Shown: positions 42,409-54,600, counted from the first letter of the stretch. The stretch is 64,000 nt of DNA from Rhinolophus ferrumequinum (GCF_004115265.2 NC_046304.1:17352292-17416291); one strand, 5' to 3'. Translations and numbers: made by a program. Notes: generated from the letters alone by a model not told the origin.

Positions 42409-42780
42409 CAGGAATCGGCCAACTTTTTCTGTAAGAGGCCAGAGAGTAAATATTTTAGGCTTTGGCGGCCATGTGGTCTCTGTTGCAACTACTCCACTCT
42501 GCCAACGTAGCCCTGAAGGAGCCAGACTACAGGCATTCCTTGTTTTATTGTGCTTTACTTTATTGCGTTTTTTACAACTTGAAGGCAAGACCCTCTACCA
42601 GCAAAAAGATTACAACTCGCTTTACTTGCTTTACTGTGGTGGTCTGGTACCTGAACCTGCAGTATGTCTGAGCTATGCCTGTGTGTAAATGAGCGAGTAT
42701 GGCTGGGTTCCGACAAAACTTTATTTACCAAAACATGTGGAGGACTGGAATTGGCCCATGGACCAGTCTGCTGACGCCTG
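42409..42780 (+). mobile_element. hAT-Charlie-type element split by a Tigger element
   Basis: The outer element opens CAGGAATCGGCCAACTTTTT and closes GACCAGTCTGCTGACGCCTG, as in the abundant Charlie-derived MER elements whose ends read CAGGGGTCGGC / GCCGACCCCTG. Flanking octamers CTCTGAAT (42,401-42,408) and CTCTAAAC (42,781-42,788) match at 6 of 8 positions, fitting an 8-bp hAT target duplication. Non-autonomous and old. Confidence 0.75.
42530..42681 (+). mobile_element. Short Tigger (pogo/mariner) element nested in the hAT relic
   Basis: Inverted ends CAGGCATTCCTTG and ...GTCTGAGCTATGCCTG are visible, with TTATTGCGTTTTTTACAAC and ACTGTGGTGGTCTGGTACC inside, as in short Tigger-derived elements. 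TA precedes it (42,528-42,529), the expected target dinucleotide. It lies in the middle of the hAT element, so it is the younger of the two. Confidence 0.7.
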
Positions 42781-42789
42781 CTCTAAACT

Positions 42790-45700
42790 CACTCTATATA
42801 TTAGTTTCTGTGGCAGGGACTGGCTAGGTTTTTGTTTTTGGCATGAGCCAAAGCCCAGGTGAGAAAGCGCTGAGATCATCCCACAGCAATGTCAGGAAGG
42901 CCAGTTAGTGCACCTGGCTCCTGCCCAACTGGTGAGTAATCCCTTACTATACAGGTAGATTCATGACAATGGTGGGGTTGATTAATTGCTCGGCCTCTGA
43001 TAACATCTATGATAAACACCATTAAAAGGAGAAGGAAGGAAAAGTCATACCATTAGGATCTAAATGGGAAACAAACACGGACTCTAATTCAGTCCAACCC
43101 AAAAGCTCTTTAATGCCAACTCCCATCTGCCAGGCCATGCGTCGGGAATTGGGGGGCAAAGTGGGGAGATAGGAAATGCAGCCCCTGCTTCCAGGAGCTC
43201 CTGGGGCCTCCAGGGAGGTATGGGGAGCCAGTCATCTGCTGGACACACAGTGACCACCCCAACAGGGAGACAATGAGGCAGGGAGACATGCTTTGGCCCT
43301 GTGATTGGGCAAGGGGGCTCTACAGAAAAGGGCTCTGCCATCAAATAGATCAGGAAAAGACTGAATGAAATAAAACTGAATACAGTTGCTTGACTGTAAG
43401 ACTTGTCAGAGTCTTTAACATGCTGACATACAAGATGAATCTTCAAGAGGATAGAGATGCAGTACTTCCTCAAGTTAATGAATGCACTGCCAAACCCTTT
43501 CTTTGAGGAGTAGTTTCTTGCAAATCTACTTTAGATTGGCTGAGCCAAGCATTTCCCTATGTTATTGAAGTCTCTTTGTGAACATCCTTTTTAGTGGCTG
43601 TATATGTATAAACCATCAATTATTTATTCACTTATCTTTTTCCCCATTGCTGGGCACTTAGGTGTCTGGTTTTCCTCCCATTTTTTTTTCTTGCTATAAT
43701 GTACAAGCAGAGCTTAAGCACTCAGGGAGCAAATTCTGAAAGTACTCCAGGAGCAGTTCTTGCTGTTGACGCCTTGCTGGGGTCCACTGCTGTCAGGAGC
43801 CAGGGAGAAGAGCCTCGCCTCCCCACAGGGGCAGATGACTAGTCGCCATGGCAACCACCTGGGTCAGGAAGAGGGAAGATGCTGGCGGCTCCCAGGGCCA
43901 AGGAGCTGGGAGCCCCGGATGCTGAGGCTGACCAAACCTGACTATTGGGGGAGCCCCTGGGAATGATGGATGGGCCTCGAAGCTGCCTTTCCTTTCTTCA
44001 TGGCTCCCGGCAGCACCAGGCTACCAGGACTGAGGGCCTCCTTTTCACCATGAATTTGCCTGTTGGGGACAAAGTGGCAGGCAGAGGTCAGAAGGGCTGG
44101 AAGGTGGGTAACTGGGGACAGAGGAGCCTTCATTCTCGCCTCCATTTGCTCCTGTGTCTCCAAAGTTTCTCCACTTGTTTTTCCCTGGATGAAGAATTTT
44201 CTTCCACACAGTTCTTAATTTGGTGTGAAGTCTAGGCTCCTCAAGGAAGTTTTCACAAGGATCCCCTTGGGCACAGCTGCCTGCCAGAGGAACAGATTTC
44301 TGGGTGAGAGGAGACCTGGTCTTCTTGGGACTCTCCCAGGAATGCGATGAGCCGGAGAACCGTGGTGCAAGGACCAGTGTCCCGAGGCCTCTGCCTGATG
44401 GTGCAATGCTCGCCCTGACTCTCACACACAGGCATGACAGATGTCATTAAGCAACCCTCCTCCAAAAGAACTTTCTAGGACTCTGGCCCATGCAATATAC
44501 ATTCTTGAAACTTTTTTTTTTTTTAAACATAAAAGCAATACTATTAGTTACATACACCAAACTGGTATCAGCGGTCACCCGCGGGGTGGGAGGCGATCAA
44601 AGCAGCCTTCCCATTTTTATTCTATAAACCTATATCCTCAGAATCTTATGACAAACATTTATTTCTGTATGACTTTTATAATTTAGAATTTGATTTAAAA
44701 AATAGTAATGGATGAGGGAGGAAAAGTGCTCCCCATAATCCATTAGCCGAGAAAATCAATGGGAATATTGAGCTTTTTTCTTCCAGGCTTTTAAAAAGGA
44801 ACTTGTGTTTAATATACAGTAACTGTCACTTTATAATAAAAGGGCTCTTTGTCTTGTAGGCGGCTTTTGCAGTGCTCGGAAGTAGCAGGTCCGCTCATTC
44901 CCCCCTAACCTGCCTCTTGACACAGGCCAGCTTCATTCACCTGGCTGAAAGGACACACAAAATGGGAACAATGTGGGTGGGTGGGTGGGATGGCGCGAGT
45001 GTTTTTAGAGGGGCTGGAAGCCCATAGCTCTCTCCCTCCTAGCACTGACTGGGCCGGTGTCCAGAAAAGCTCCCTCCCTTGATATCGCCTCCAGGGACCT
45101 CCCCAGGATTCGCTTCTGCTGACCTTTGCTTTGGATTCAATTCTGCTCTTGGCCCTCACCCCAGCACATCCGGCTCCTGTCTCTCTCCGGAGCCTCCTCT
45201 CTGCCCTCTCGCCCCCGTTTGCCTTTGTACTCGTGCCCTCCCGTTGCCCAGCTGGACGCAGATGCCTGATACCTCCTCTTTCCCCTCCTGAAGTCGGGGC
45301 CCCTTCTCCATTTGCCAAGCTTTCTGAGGGCCGGTGGCTGTAGCAAGATGTCTATTTAAGGGGCCCCTGGGATGCTGCAAAGTCCATATAATGGTCTGGA
45401 ACCTAGATGTAAGAATGGTCCCGTGTGATTTCCTTCCAATCGTTGAAGCGGACTCCACAGCCCTCTCCAAACCTACCCATGTGTTGAGGGGCTTTGGGAA
45501 GCTGGAGGAGGCCCCAGGGCATGGAAGTCCCCCGCCAGGCTACCTTTCGCTGGTTGGCTAGAGGAGACATTCTAGGTTCTCAGGACAGTCCCCAACACAC
45601 AGTTGCAGGCAAGGCCCAGCTACCCTCCCTGAGGAACCAAACGCAGTGAACTCATGTTTTGATCATGGCCCATGGGAGCCGCGCTTGCGCTGGTTAAACA

Positions 45701-48110
45701 GGCAGGAGGTAAACACACACCAAGGAGACGGGACAGTGGCTCCCTGTGCAGTGGGTTTAATTATAAGAGCAACATAATGACGACAGGACAGAAAGGGGAA
45801 AGGAGAGGGAAGAAACCTCTCTCACTAGCTCCCCACCTCCACACTTCCAGGGCCAGTGTGTATGACGTTCTCCTCCTGGGTTACTTCCCCTGGAGTATGG
45901 AGTGCTTTTGTCTTCTTTAATTTCATTCTGATTACAAAATTAATGCACTCTTATTGTGGCAAAATTGGAAAGTGCACAAAGTGTGATGAACAAAACAAAA
46001 ATGTCCCTGAATTGCATACTCCAGCCACTCTTTTTCACACGGCTTATTTAGCACCTGACGCCATCTGAATTCATCTTGTTGATTTTTCGGTTTACTGTCT
46101 GTTTCTTCCCACCATAATCTAAAATCTGTCTTGTTTGTTGCTTGGTTTGCCATTGGGTTTTGGGTTTTCATTTAGCTGGTTTTGTGTACACAATGTACAG
46201 AGTTCAGTTGAACAGAACCCCAAGAAACAGTCTGTCTTAAGTCTCTCTTGTATAGTTAATGCCCAGGACAGGGGTGGGCACATAGTAGGTGCTTTACTGC
46301 ATGTCTGATGAATGAATGAATCCAGGGTGATGTGTATGTTTTCACTCAGTTGTGATCACCCAGTTGGTGGTATTCTGTATACTGATTTCTTCCCGTTCTT
46401 CATGCCAGTGGGGTGGGGTAGGGGAGAGCAGAGGTGGCTCTGAGCCCAGGCCTAGGCACAGGGAGGACGGGGGAGAGCACAGAGAAGGTGGTCTAAGGAC
46501 ACTGATGTCCAAGTCACACCTCTGCCCAAGCACCACTAATCGGGCAGACTAAGGACAAAGGAGCAGCTCTGCGTAGGCCCCATGTGGGACTACATCTCAC
46601 CTTTGGGGCATTTGCACAGAAATCTGAGACGTGAACTGAACTTGCTCAAGGTGTCAGAGCTGGTCAGCAATGGCGTTAGTTTGAGAACTGCAGATATAAT
46701 GCTATCTTCAGATGTGTTTTTCATCTGTTAGAAAAAACATCAAATAAGAAGTATGGGTTACCTTTTAAGAAGGCTTTTAATTAAGAAAAAGCTCTGAAGC
46801 ACCCTTCAGGGACCTAAATGTCTTTTTCATTTGGACACTGTTCAATCAAAAGCCGTAGTCTGTGCTGATAAGAAAATGGGGTTCATAAGGTTGAATTCAA
46901 TAAAGAGGTTTGGTTAGCTGACTAATGAATTGAGGCAAAAGTTTTGTGGGAATTTAAAGTTGGGTGACCCTTTGTTCTCATCAATGCAGAAAGATAGAGA
47001 TTCTTTTGCTGTCGGATTGGTTTAATATAAGAGTTCACCTTAATCCAACCACAATGCCAAGCACTATGTGTGTAAAACATATTTTAGATAATTGTCAAAA
47101 AACTGTGATTAAAGCAGGAGATGGTAATAGTTTACCAATTGTATATATTCATCACTTCAAATGAAACCAAATAGCAACTGCACTTTGAATTAAAAATAAG
47201 TTATCCCACCTCTCCGGCTCTTTCTTCTTTCAAAACTAAAACCATCTCAGAGCACTTTTGGAATGACGATTGCAATTTGCTGCTTCCCACCAGCAACTGT
47301 TTACAAATGTGATCCCACAAAAGAGCTTCTGACAGTTTCTAGCTCAAAATCCAGCGCAGATCTTTCTGTCCCCCAGATCCTGGCTCTTTCCCAGCTGTCA
47401 GCTTTCTTTCTAGTCACCTACAGCCGTCAGCACTTACCTAGTCAGAACTATACCTGGTATGGATCTAACTTCACAGGCCAAACTATCATTTTAATGAGAA
47501 GCCTTAGGGTTCTCATCTCTGGATCACCACTCAGGTTTCCGGGGAGTCTGTTCGTGAAAGTTTCCTCCAGCTTGGTGCTGGTCCTGCTGGTAGCCCTGAC
47601 TGGCCCATCCAATCAAGGAGAAAGTCCCACCTGCCCAAGGAGTCTCCACATGCCCAACAGAACGTACTCCCCAGAGAGTCCTCTGCCCCCCCCCCCGACG
47701 CCTCCCTCACTCAGTGGCATCTCCCCAGGGCAGAACAGGGTGTGGGGAGATGGGGTGTTGGCGGGAGCTGAGCCCTGGAGGCTCATTCTCAGGAGGATAC
47801 TTGGTCCTGCAGGGAAGGAAAACCACCTCTCTTGAGCCTTCTCCCTGTTCGAAGGAGAAATTCAGTGATGCAGAAATTAAGAAAACCGTCCAACTGGGGA
47901 CATGGTCATGTGATTGGAGAGCAGACAAACACGAAAAAGTCACCCCCTTTATAGATGGCTAATAGAGGGCAGATAGGAGGAGCAAAGATGAATTAAATTC
48001 GTAGTAAATCACAGATTTTCATTTTCACGAAAAACTTCAGTCTCGCTCTTAATGCTAATTACCTGGGGGGAAATCATAAGATACTCCCTTTCACTCTCAG
48101 AAGCTCTATT
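42790..48110. other. Intergenic DNA, second part
   Basis: No gene is supported. A reverse LINE-like piece lies at about 43,590-43,700, an unassigned AT-rich repeat-like block at 44,505-44,710, an old LINE-like fragment at 45,910-46,060, and an L2-type 3' end at 46,265-46,320 (GGGCACATAGTAGGTGCTTT, ATGAATGAATGAA). Stretches 43,080-43,480, 43,740-44,480, 44,880-45,650 and 47,220-47,980 look single-copy. Stretch 46,720-47,215 is low-repeat and AT-rich and is listed separately. Confidence 0.55.
46720..47215. other. Low-repeat AT-rich stretch, possible conserved noncoding element
   Basis: About 500 bp without a recognisable repeat, dense in homeodomain-type cores (TTTTAATTAAG at 46,776, CTGACTAATGAATTGAGG at 46,918-46,935, TGATTAAAG near 47,106) and with no credible coding frame. 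This is the composition of many developmental enhancers. Conservation is not visible from one sequence. Confidence 0.3.
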
Positions 48111-48119
48111 TTAGATGAA

Positions 48120-48770
48120 CGAATTCGCATTCAACCACCATTTATTGAACATCTACTATGTACCACTTACTTTCACATACACTTCTCACGTGATCCTCAT
48201 GACAACCTATTTCATTTATTTTATTTTTTAAAAGATTTTATTGGGGGAGGGGAACAGGACTTTATTGGGGGAACAGTGTGTACTTCCAGGACTTTTTTTC
48301 CAAGTCAAGTTGTCCTTTCAGTCTTAGTTGTGGAGGGCACAGCTCAGTTCCAGTTACTGTTGTTAGTTGCAGGGGGCGCAGCCCACCATCCCCTGTGGGA
48401 GTCTAACCGGCAGCCTTGTGGTTGAGAGGATGCGCTCCAACCAACTGAGCCATCTGGGAGCTCAGCGGCAGCTCACCTCAAGGTGCCGTGTTCAATCTTA
48501 GTTGCAGGGGGCGGGGCCCACCATCCTTTACGGGACTCAAGGAATTGAACTGGCAACCTTGTGGTTGAGAGCCCACTGGCCCATGTGGGAATCGAACCGG
48601 CAGGCTTCGGAGTTAGGAGCATGGAGCTCTCACCGCCTGAGCCACCGGGCCGGCCCCATGACAACCTATTTTAAATAGGGGTTAGTCTTCCCATTTCACA
48701 GATGAGAAAACAAAAGCTTATAAATGTTGAAGTTACTATGCAAGGACACATGGCCATGACCACTGGAGAA
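48120..48770 (+). repeat. MIR SINE split by a Rhin-1-type SINE
   Basis: The left part (TTTATTGAACATCTACTATG, TGATCCTCATGACAACCTAT) ends at 48,212. The right part resumes with the duplicated site and GGGGTTAGTCTTCCCATTTC, ACAGATGAGAAAACAAAAGC at 48,672-48,770. Together they make one ordinary MIR. Confidence 0.85.
48213..48656 (-). mobile_element. Rhin-1-type composite SINE (rhinolophoid bat)
   Basis: On the minus strand the element starts GGGCCGGCCCGGTGGCTCAG (tRNA-like head; box B complement GGGAATCGAACC at 48,588-48,599). It runs through repeated modules ending in 'TTGCAACTAAGATTGAA'-type segments and a second tRNA-like block (plus strand 48,391-48,450, CAACCAACTGAGCC). It finishes with TTGACTTGGAAAAAAAGTCC, ACACACTGTTCCCCCAATAA and AATAAAATC. 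A perfect 15-bp target-site duplication CATGACAACCTATTT (48,198-48,212 and 48,657-48,671) flanks it. The layout is what I recall for Rhin-1 SINEs of Rhinolophoidea; VES-like heads in other bats are the alternative. Confidence 0.8.
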
Positions 48771-48829
48771 TAAAAACTAACATCTTTGCCTTTCACCCTA
48801 ACAGCAAAGAATCTCTCTTAAACGTTTTA

Positions 48830-49160
48830 CCACATCTTGTTGATCCATTCATCCATCAATAGATACTTGGGTTGCTTCCACTTTGGGGCTACTGTGAATA
48901 ACATTGCTATGAATATAGTGTACAAACATCTCGCAGAGACCCTGACTTCATTTTTTTTGAGTCTATACCTAGAAATGGAGTTGCTCGATCTCATGGCAAT
49001 TCTATTTTTAATTTTTTGAGGAACTGCCGTACTGTTTCCTATAGCAGCGGCCCCATTTTACATTCCCACCAACAGTGTACAAGGGATCCAATTTCTCAGC
49101 ATCCTCACCGACACTTGTTTTTTTTTTTATAGTAACCACCCTAATGGGTGTGAGATGTAA
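48830..49160 (-). repeat. L1 fragment (ORF2 end / 3' region)
   Basis: A reverse L1 signature: TTGATCCATTCATCCATCAA, TTGGGTTGCTTCCACTTTGG, CTACTGTGAATAACATTGCT, CCCACCAACAGTGTACAAG and TAATGGGTGTGAGATG. Confidence 0.75.
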
Positions 49161-49234
49161 GCCCCCAGTTTTATATCCTGCTCCCTGTCTGTAATACAGG
49201 GAGGACGTGGAGGGAAAGAGGCTCTGTTCATATG

Positions 49235-50465
49235 GATCGTGATCAGACATTAGGATCTGCCAGTAAAAGGCACGGAAATATTAACAAGACATAAATAAAT
49301 GGAAGGAAACACCATGTACTTGGATGGGAAATTTCAATATTGTAAAGGTGTTAATTCTCTTCCAATGAACCTACATAGTCAGTGTAATCTCAACCAAAAT
49401 CCAGTAAGCTTTTTGCGGAAGCTGACGAACTGATTCTGAAATTTATAAAAAATGCAAAGGACCAAGAATAGCCAAGACAATTTTGAGGAAAAGAACAAAT
49501 CTGTAGGACGTATACTATCAGACTCATTATAAAATTCAGTAATTAAGATAGAGTGGTATTGACTCAGGATAGAAAAAAATAGGCCAGTGGAGAAGAATGA
49601 AGGCCTACACATATGTGGTTACTTGATTTATGACAAAGTTGACACACCAGTGCAGAGAGGAAAAAAGAGCCTTTCCAATAAATGATGCTGGATCAACTAC
49701 ATATCCATATGGAAAAATGAATCTTGACCTCTAGCTCATATCCACATAGAAATCAAGTGAAGAATAATTATAGCTCTAGACATAGAAAATAAACCAATAC
49801 AGCTTCCAGAAGAAAATATTGGAGAATATTTTCCTGGCCTTGGGGATAGGCAAAGATTTCTTAACAGGATACAAAAAACACCAACTACAAAGGAAAAAAA
49901 TATTACAAATGGGGTTACATTAAAATTAAGAACTTCTGTTCAACAAACCACCATTAAGAAGAGACAAGCCACAAAATGGGAGGGTATATTTGCAATCTAT
50001 TTATCCAATAACGGCAAAATTAACTGGAAAAAGATAATTCAATGAATACATGTAAAAACTTGAGGGGTACTATGTAAAGGATACCCTAATAGTGACTGAG
50101 CATATAAAAATGCTAAACATCATTCCTCATCAGAGGAATGCAAATTCAGACTGGCAACACCAAGCGTTGGTGAGGATGGAGAGGAACTGGAATATTCATA
50201 CATTACTGGTGGGAATAGAAATTGGTACAATCATTTTGGAAAACAGTTTGACAGTATATCCTAAAGCTGAATATATGCGTAACCTATAATCCCATAATCC
50301 TATTCCTAAGGATATACAATCAACAGAAAAGTGTACATGTGTCCCAAAACCCACGTTCAAGAATTTTCAGAGCAGCAAAATTTGTAACTAAAAATAAAAA
50401 TTATCCATCTACAATAGAATGGTTACATAGACTGTGGAGATTCATACCGTGGAATACTCTAGAGT
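49235..50465 (+). repeat. L1 fragment, ORF2 3' half
   Basis: About 1.2 kb of L1 ORF2: CAATGAACCTACATAGTCAG, AATCTCAACCAAAATCCAGT, AGCCAAGACAATTTTGAGGA, 'AGGCCAGTGGAGAAGAATG', AACTTCTGTTCAACAAACC, GGAATATTCATACATTACTG and TTTGGAAAACAGTTTGACAG. The frame is broken throughout. It is an older subfamily than the element at 38,868, judged by decay. Confidence 0.8.
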
Positions 50466-53439
50466 AATGGTTCTCAGACATTGGCGTGTACCAGAATCAC
50501 CTGGAGTGCTTGCTAAACTACTGATCGCTGGGTTCTGCCTGCTTGTCCCCTGGCACCACACAGAAGATCTCACATTTCTTCCCCTTAGCTGTCCTTGCCA
50601 TAGCTGAAGATGGCTGCCAGCCATGCCCTGAGTGTTCTTTCCTGTATCAGCAAGAGAGGGAACTAAGGAGGCACAAGAGGAGGCCTGGTTTCTGACCATT
50701 AGCACAAACACACAAATCTCGCTCCTGGAAGGTCAGCCCTGCACCCCTGACTTGGTTGATATACTTATGAGCATTACTTCACAAAACTGACAACATAACT
50801 ACAGCATAATTATGGCAGCCATCTTTATCTCTGTTGTATAGAGAAAGAATTGACCATTAGCTGAATTAATTGCAAGGTCATGCTCCTAAGCAAAAGTAGA
50901 ACTGAGATTCAAACCCACATCTTCTGACTCTGGGTCTAATGCTCTTTCCTCCATAGCTGGCTGCATCCCCAGAATGCCAGGCATGCTCCTCCTGCTTCTC
51001 CATCCATCCACGTGCTACCAAGTACCGGGTTCAAGGCGAGGCCCTCTTTCTCCAGGAAGCAAACACTGCAACCTAAAGCAAGATGCTTTTGCCTGATGTG
51101 AACATAGCATTGTTTAACTACAGTATTGTTTAGCTGTAGCACTGTTTACTTATAGTATTGTTTAGCTCATTTTCTTTTGGGCATTAAAAGCTCAGCCCTG
51201 AAAGAGCTCCTTTAGGCAGTGTCTTCTGTTTCTGCCGCTAATTGGCTGTCTGGGGAGGTGGACGCAGCTGCAATACAATGCTGATCTTTCAGCCTAATCA
51301 CTCAGAGTGAGCTGGGATATTGCTTCCTCAATGCATCAGCATTTTTGGAAACAGCTGTTTAGAACTTTGGCAGAGCCCAGTGGGAAGTGGGAACACCCGA
51401 AGATCAGTCGGAGGTCTGGAGAGATTCAGCACCACGGCCAGCAACCCAAGCCCTGCTGGGGGGCTAAGAAGCTATAAAGCAGAGCAACTGAAATCACCTA
51501 GAGTTAAAAAAAAAAAAAAAAAAAATCTGACGTCTGGGCTCTACCCCAGTCCAACTGGATTAAAACTTCTTGGGGTAGATCCAGCTTACATATATTTTTA
51601 AATCAATCTTTCCCAGGTGATTCTAATATGCAACAAAGATTGAGAATGACCACGGTACTGAAACAACAAATAGGAGATGGAGTGTCCCAAAGAACAGGCA
51701 GCACTGGGGGACTTGAGACTTGGCTGGAACCTTTCAGGGGAGCTCATTTAGTTCTCCCCCTTAGCCCTGCTTCCATGAAAACTATTCCTGGTCCACTCTA
51801 AATAGGCGAGTGCTACTCTTTCCACTCTGGTGTCACCCTCCTTAGGCTCCCCTCTTACCTCCACTAGAAATAGCCTAGCCATTCCACAAATTGGAGAGCT
51901 GAACTGGGTCCAATTCAAAAAACAAGCAAACAAATACATACACACACCCAGAAAGAAACCAAGAGACATAACAGTAGTCTGGGAGTTGGCAGACTGTATT
52001 CTGCTTTGAAGATTTTTAAAAACAGAAAAATCAAGTGTTGTTCAGTTATTTATAACGTGATAAAAATTGGAAACCACTTTATAGTTTAAAAATAGGGTGT
52101 TGTCATATTTGTACAAATAAATAATCAGGAGTTGGATGTCTGCCTAATAAAATTCATGCAGCCCTTGTAAAATATGCTGCATATGAAAATCTAATGAGAC
52201 GGGAAGCTGCGCATGCTGTATCGCATGAAAAAATCTGGTCACAAGATGATTTGTGTCTCAATTTTTTTAAATTCATGTAAGTGTTTAGATATTTAAAAAA
52301 TTAAAAACATTCCAAGTGTTGGCCATTATCACAGGATGTTGGGAAAATGTGTACTTTTTCTTTTCTGTTTATTTTTTAATTTGATCCTTATTTGTCAGAC
52401 ATTAATTTTGTCAGGAGAAAAGGTAATAAAAAAAAAAAGTTTAGATGCTGAACCAGTGAATTGATCCATAAGAATCTGCCACTTTCAACAGAGGCATACA
52501 GAGAGTTGTAGACGGAAATGAAATTTCACAGAATAATCAATGACATTCAAATAATGACAAAAATATAGATCCCTCCCTAGAATAAGGAACTTCTTTAAGG
52601 CAAATGTCCATGTTTCTTTCGAGTTAAATATTAATCCAATAGAACCCGTCCCAGCCTAGGATATACATTTTAGTTTATGTGAAATGTTTATGAACTGATT
52701 AGTGGGTCAAAAAGCAGGACCAGAATAGAGTTTCAAAGAAGTCTTAAAAGATAAAGCATTTCTTGTTAATTCACCTATAAATGACGTGAAGTTGGATGAA
52801 GCACTTACCTACCCAGGGTCTGCAACACACAAACCTAAGTCAGGTCCCAGCTGGGAAGCAGGGCTGCAAGTAGAAAGCAGGCTGTGAGGACACCTTACAA
52901 AACCTTCTATCACAGACACACAAGCTGGGAGAGCCACGCTTGGGTTCTCATTCCATAGGTTACCTTCAGCAGGGAGGAGGAAGGAAATTAAAAAGCCAGA
53001 ACAGTATTCACTTAAATATAAATACTAAGTCCTGCTTCATGGGGTCTTAGAGGAGCCATTATCTGGATGTCATCAACACCACTTGTGCACGACCATAAAT
53101 GATTCAGTGTGACACAATGTAAAATGCTCACGATGCTATGAAGAGTTCAGTGCTCCAATTTCCTACCAGTGTGGAGCTTCTGAAGTGTTTGCTCTTGGCT
53201 AAACAGAACAGTCTCCATCCACCCATTAAAAAACATGCTTTCAATACTGACGTTTTTCAAAGCAGCTTATTTCTCTTCTTAAAACTATAAGTTAAACAAT
53301 TAAAAAATGTAGTATATGCTGGGTAAAAAATTAAGAATCCTTTTCATCTAGGACCTCTGGTCTGCTCAATGTTTCCCAGAGGCAACTGCTTGTACCCTCT
53401 TCCTGAACTTCTTTACCAATATTCTATACATAAAACAAA
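50466..53439. other. Intergenic DNA, third part
   Basis: No gene. A MER5A-like start lies at 50,466-50,560 (TGGTTCTCAGACATTGGCGT, CAGAATCACCTGGAGTGCTT). A MIR 3' end lies at 50,865-50,950 and a 16-bp tandem array at 51,106-51,169. A MER5-like relic (51,460-51,660) is broken by an A-run at 51,505-51,525. AT-rich, probably LINE-derived sequence follows at 52,000-52,450. The remainder, 52,450-53,440, is AT-rich and unassigned. Confidence 0.5.
51106..51169. repeat. Four-unit 16-bp tandem repeat with forkhead-like cores
   Basis: Units are AGCATTGTTTAACTAC, AGTATTGTTTAGCTGT, AGCACTGTTTACTTAT and AGTATTGTTTAGCTCA, with no gaps. Units 2 and 4 are nearly identical (14 of 16), which points to duplication of a 32-bp pair. 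Every unit holds TGTTTA; unit 3 holds the full forkhead consensus TGTTTAC. Confidence 0.85.
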
Positions 53440-54285
53440 CAACCTATAAAAAATGAGCAGAAGGTTTGGACATTTCACCAAAAAAGATATAGTGACAAAC
53501 ACATGAAAGACACTTAACATCATCAGTTATTAGGAAATACAAATTAGTACCACAGTGAGACATCACTACACACACCTGAGAATGACAATGGTTAAAACTT
53601 AAAAGACTTCTACCAATTGTTGGTGAAGATGTGGATAAACTGGAACTCCCATGGACTGGATTGTAAAGTGGTACGCTTTGGAAAACAACTTGGTGAGTTC
53701 CTAAAAAATTAGACCCACACTTGCAGTTGGTCCAGCCACTCGACTCCGAGGTATTTACCTAAGAGACAAGGAAATACATGTCCATACAGAAACGTGTACA
53801 TGAATGTTCATAACAACTTTGCTTGCAATGGCCCCAAACTGGGAACAACCCAAATGTCCAACAACAGGGCAGTGGGTGAGCAAACTGTGGTACGTCCACA
53901 GAATGGAACAGTACGTAGCAATCAAAAAGAGTGGCCTCTTGGTATACACAACAACGCAGATAAATCTCAAAATAATCATGCTAAGTGAAAGAAGCCAGAC
54001 CCGCTCCAAAAGAGTACACATTGTACGATGCCATTATGTACATCTTTAGAAAATGCAAACTCATCTATAGTGACAAAACGCAGAGCAGGGGTTACTTGGG
54101 ATGAGAAACTGGGAAGGGGCCAGAGGGAGAGATTTACGAAGGAGCACAAGGAAACTTTTGGGGATGACGAATCTGTTCACGATTTTGATAACGATGAACT
54201 TTCATATGTTTAATGTGTTCACTTTAAATATATGGAGCTCACTGTATGTTCAGTATACTTCAATACAACTGCTTTAAAAACATAT
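53440..54285 (+). repeat. L1 3'-end fragment
   Basis: L1 ORF2 end and 3' UTR phrases: CCTATAAAAAATGAGCAGAA, TGGTGAAGATGTGGATAAAC, AATGTTCATAACAACTTTGC, CAACCCAAATGTCCAACAAC, GTACGTCCACAGAATGGAAC and ATGCTAAGTGAAAGAAGCCA. It ends in AATACAACTGCTTTAAAAA. Decayed; no intact frame. Confidence 0.8.
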
Positions 54286-54389
54286 ATATGTGTATGTGAC
54301 ACATGCATATCCTTTTCCCCATTTAACAACATATCTTGGAGACCATTCCATTATCAGTACACGGTAAGTTACCTTACTTGGAATACCAA

Positions 54390-54600
54390 CAGCTGAATGG
54401 TATTCCATGATATATATAGGTTTACGTGACTTATTTAGCCATCCTCCTTCTGGTGGACATTTAAGTTACTTACAGTTTTTCTTTTACAGTCAGTGTTGCT
54501 AGGAACATCCTCTATACACATCTTTTTGTGCCTGTAAGATAAATTCTTTGAAGCTGATTGGCTGAATCAAAGGTTATCGTAATTGACGACTCTGACAGAT
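54390..54600 (-). repeat. Old LINE-type fragment
   Basis: Reads like a reversed L1-type 3' region: GCTGAATGGTATTCCATGAT, TTATTTAGCCATCCTCCTTC, GTGTTGCTAGGAACATCCTC and ATTGGCTGAATCAAAGG. The boundaries are vague. Confidence 0.5.

Noticed and set aside
47263-47835. A 190-codon plus-strand frame in the gene desert
   Set aside because: Its peptide has no domain, it ends in a Pro-rich stretch from a C-run, and no splice or promoter context supports it.
51106-51169. A CRISPR-like array
   Set aside because: The units abut with no spacers, and this is vertebrate DNA.
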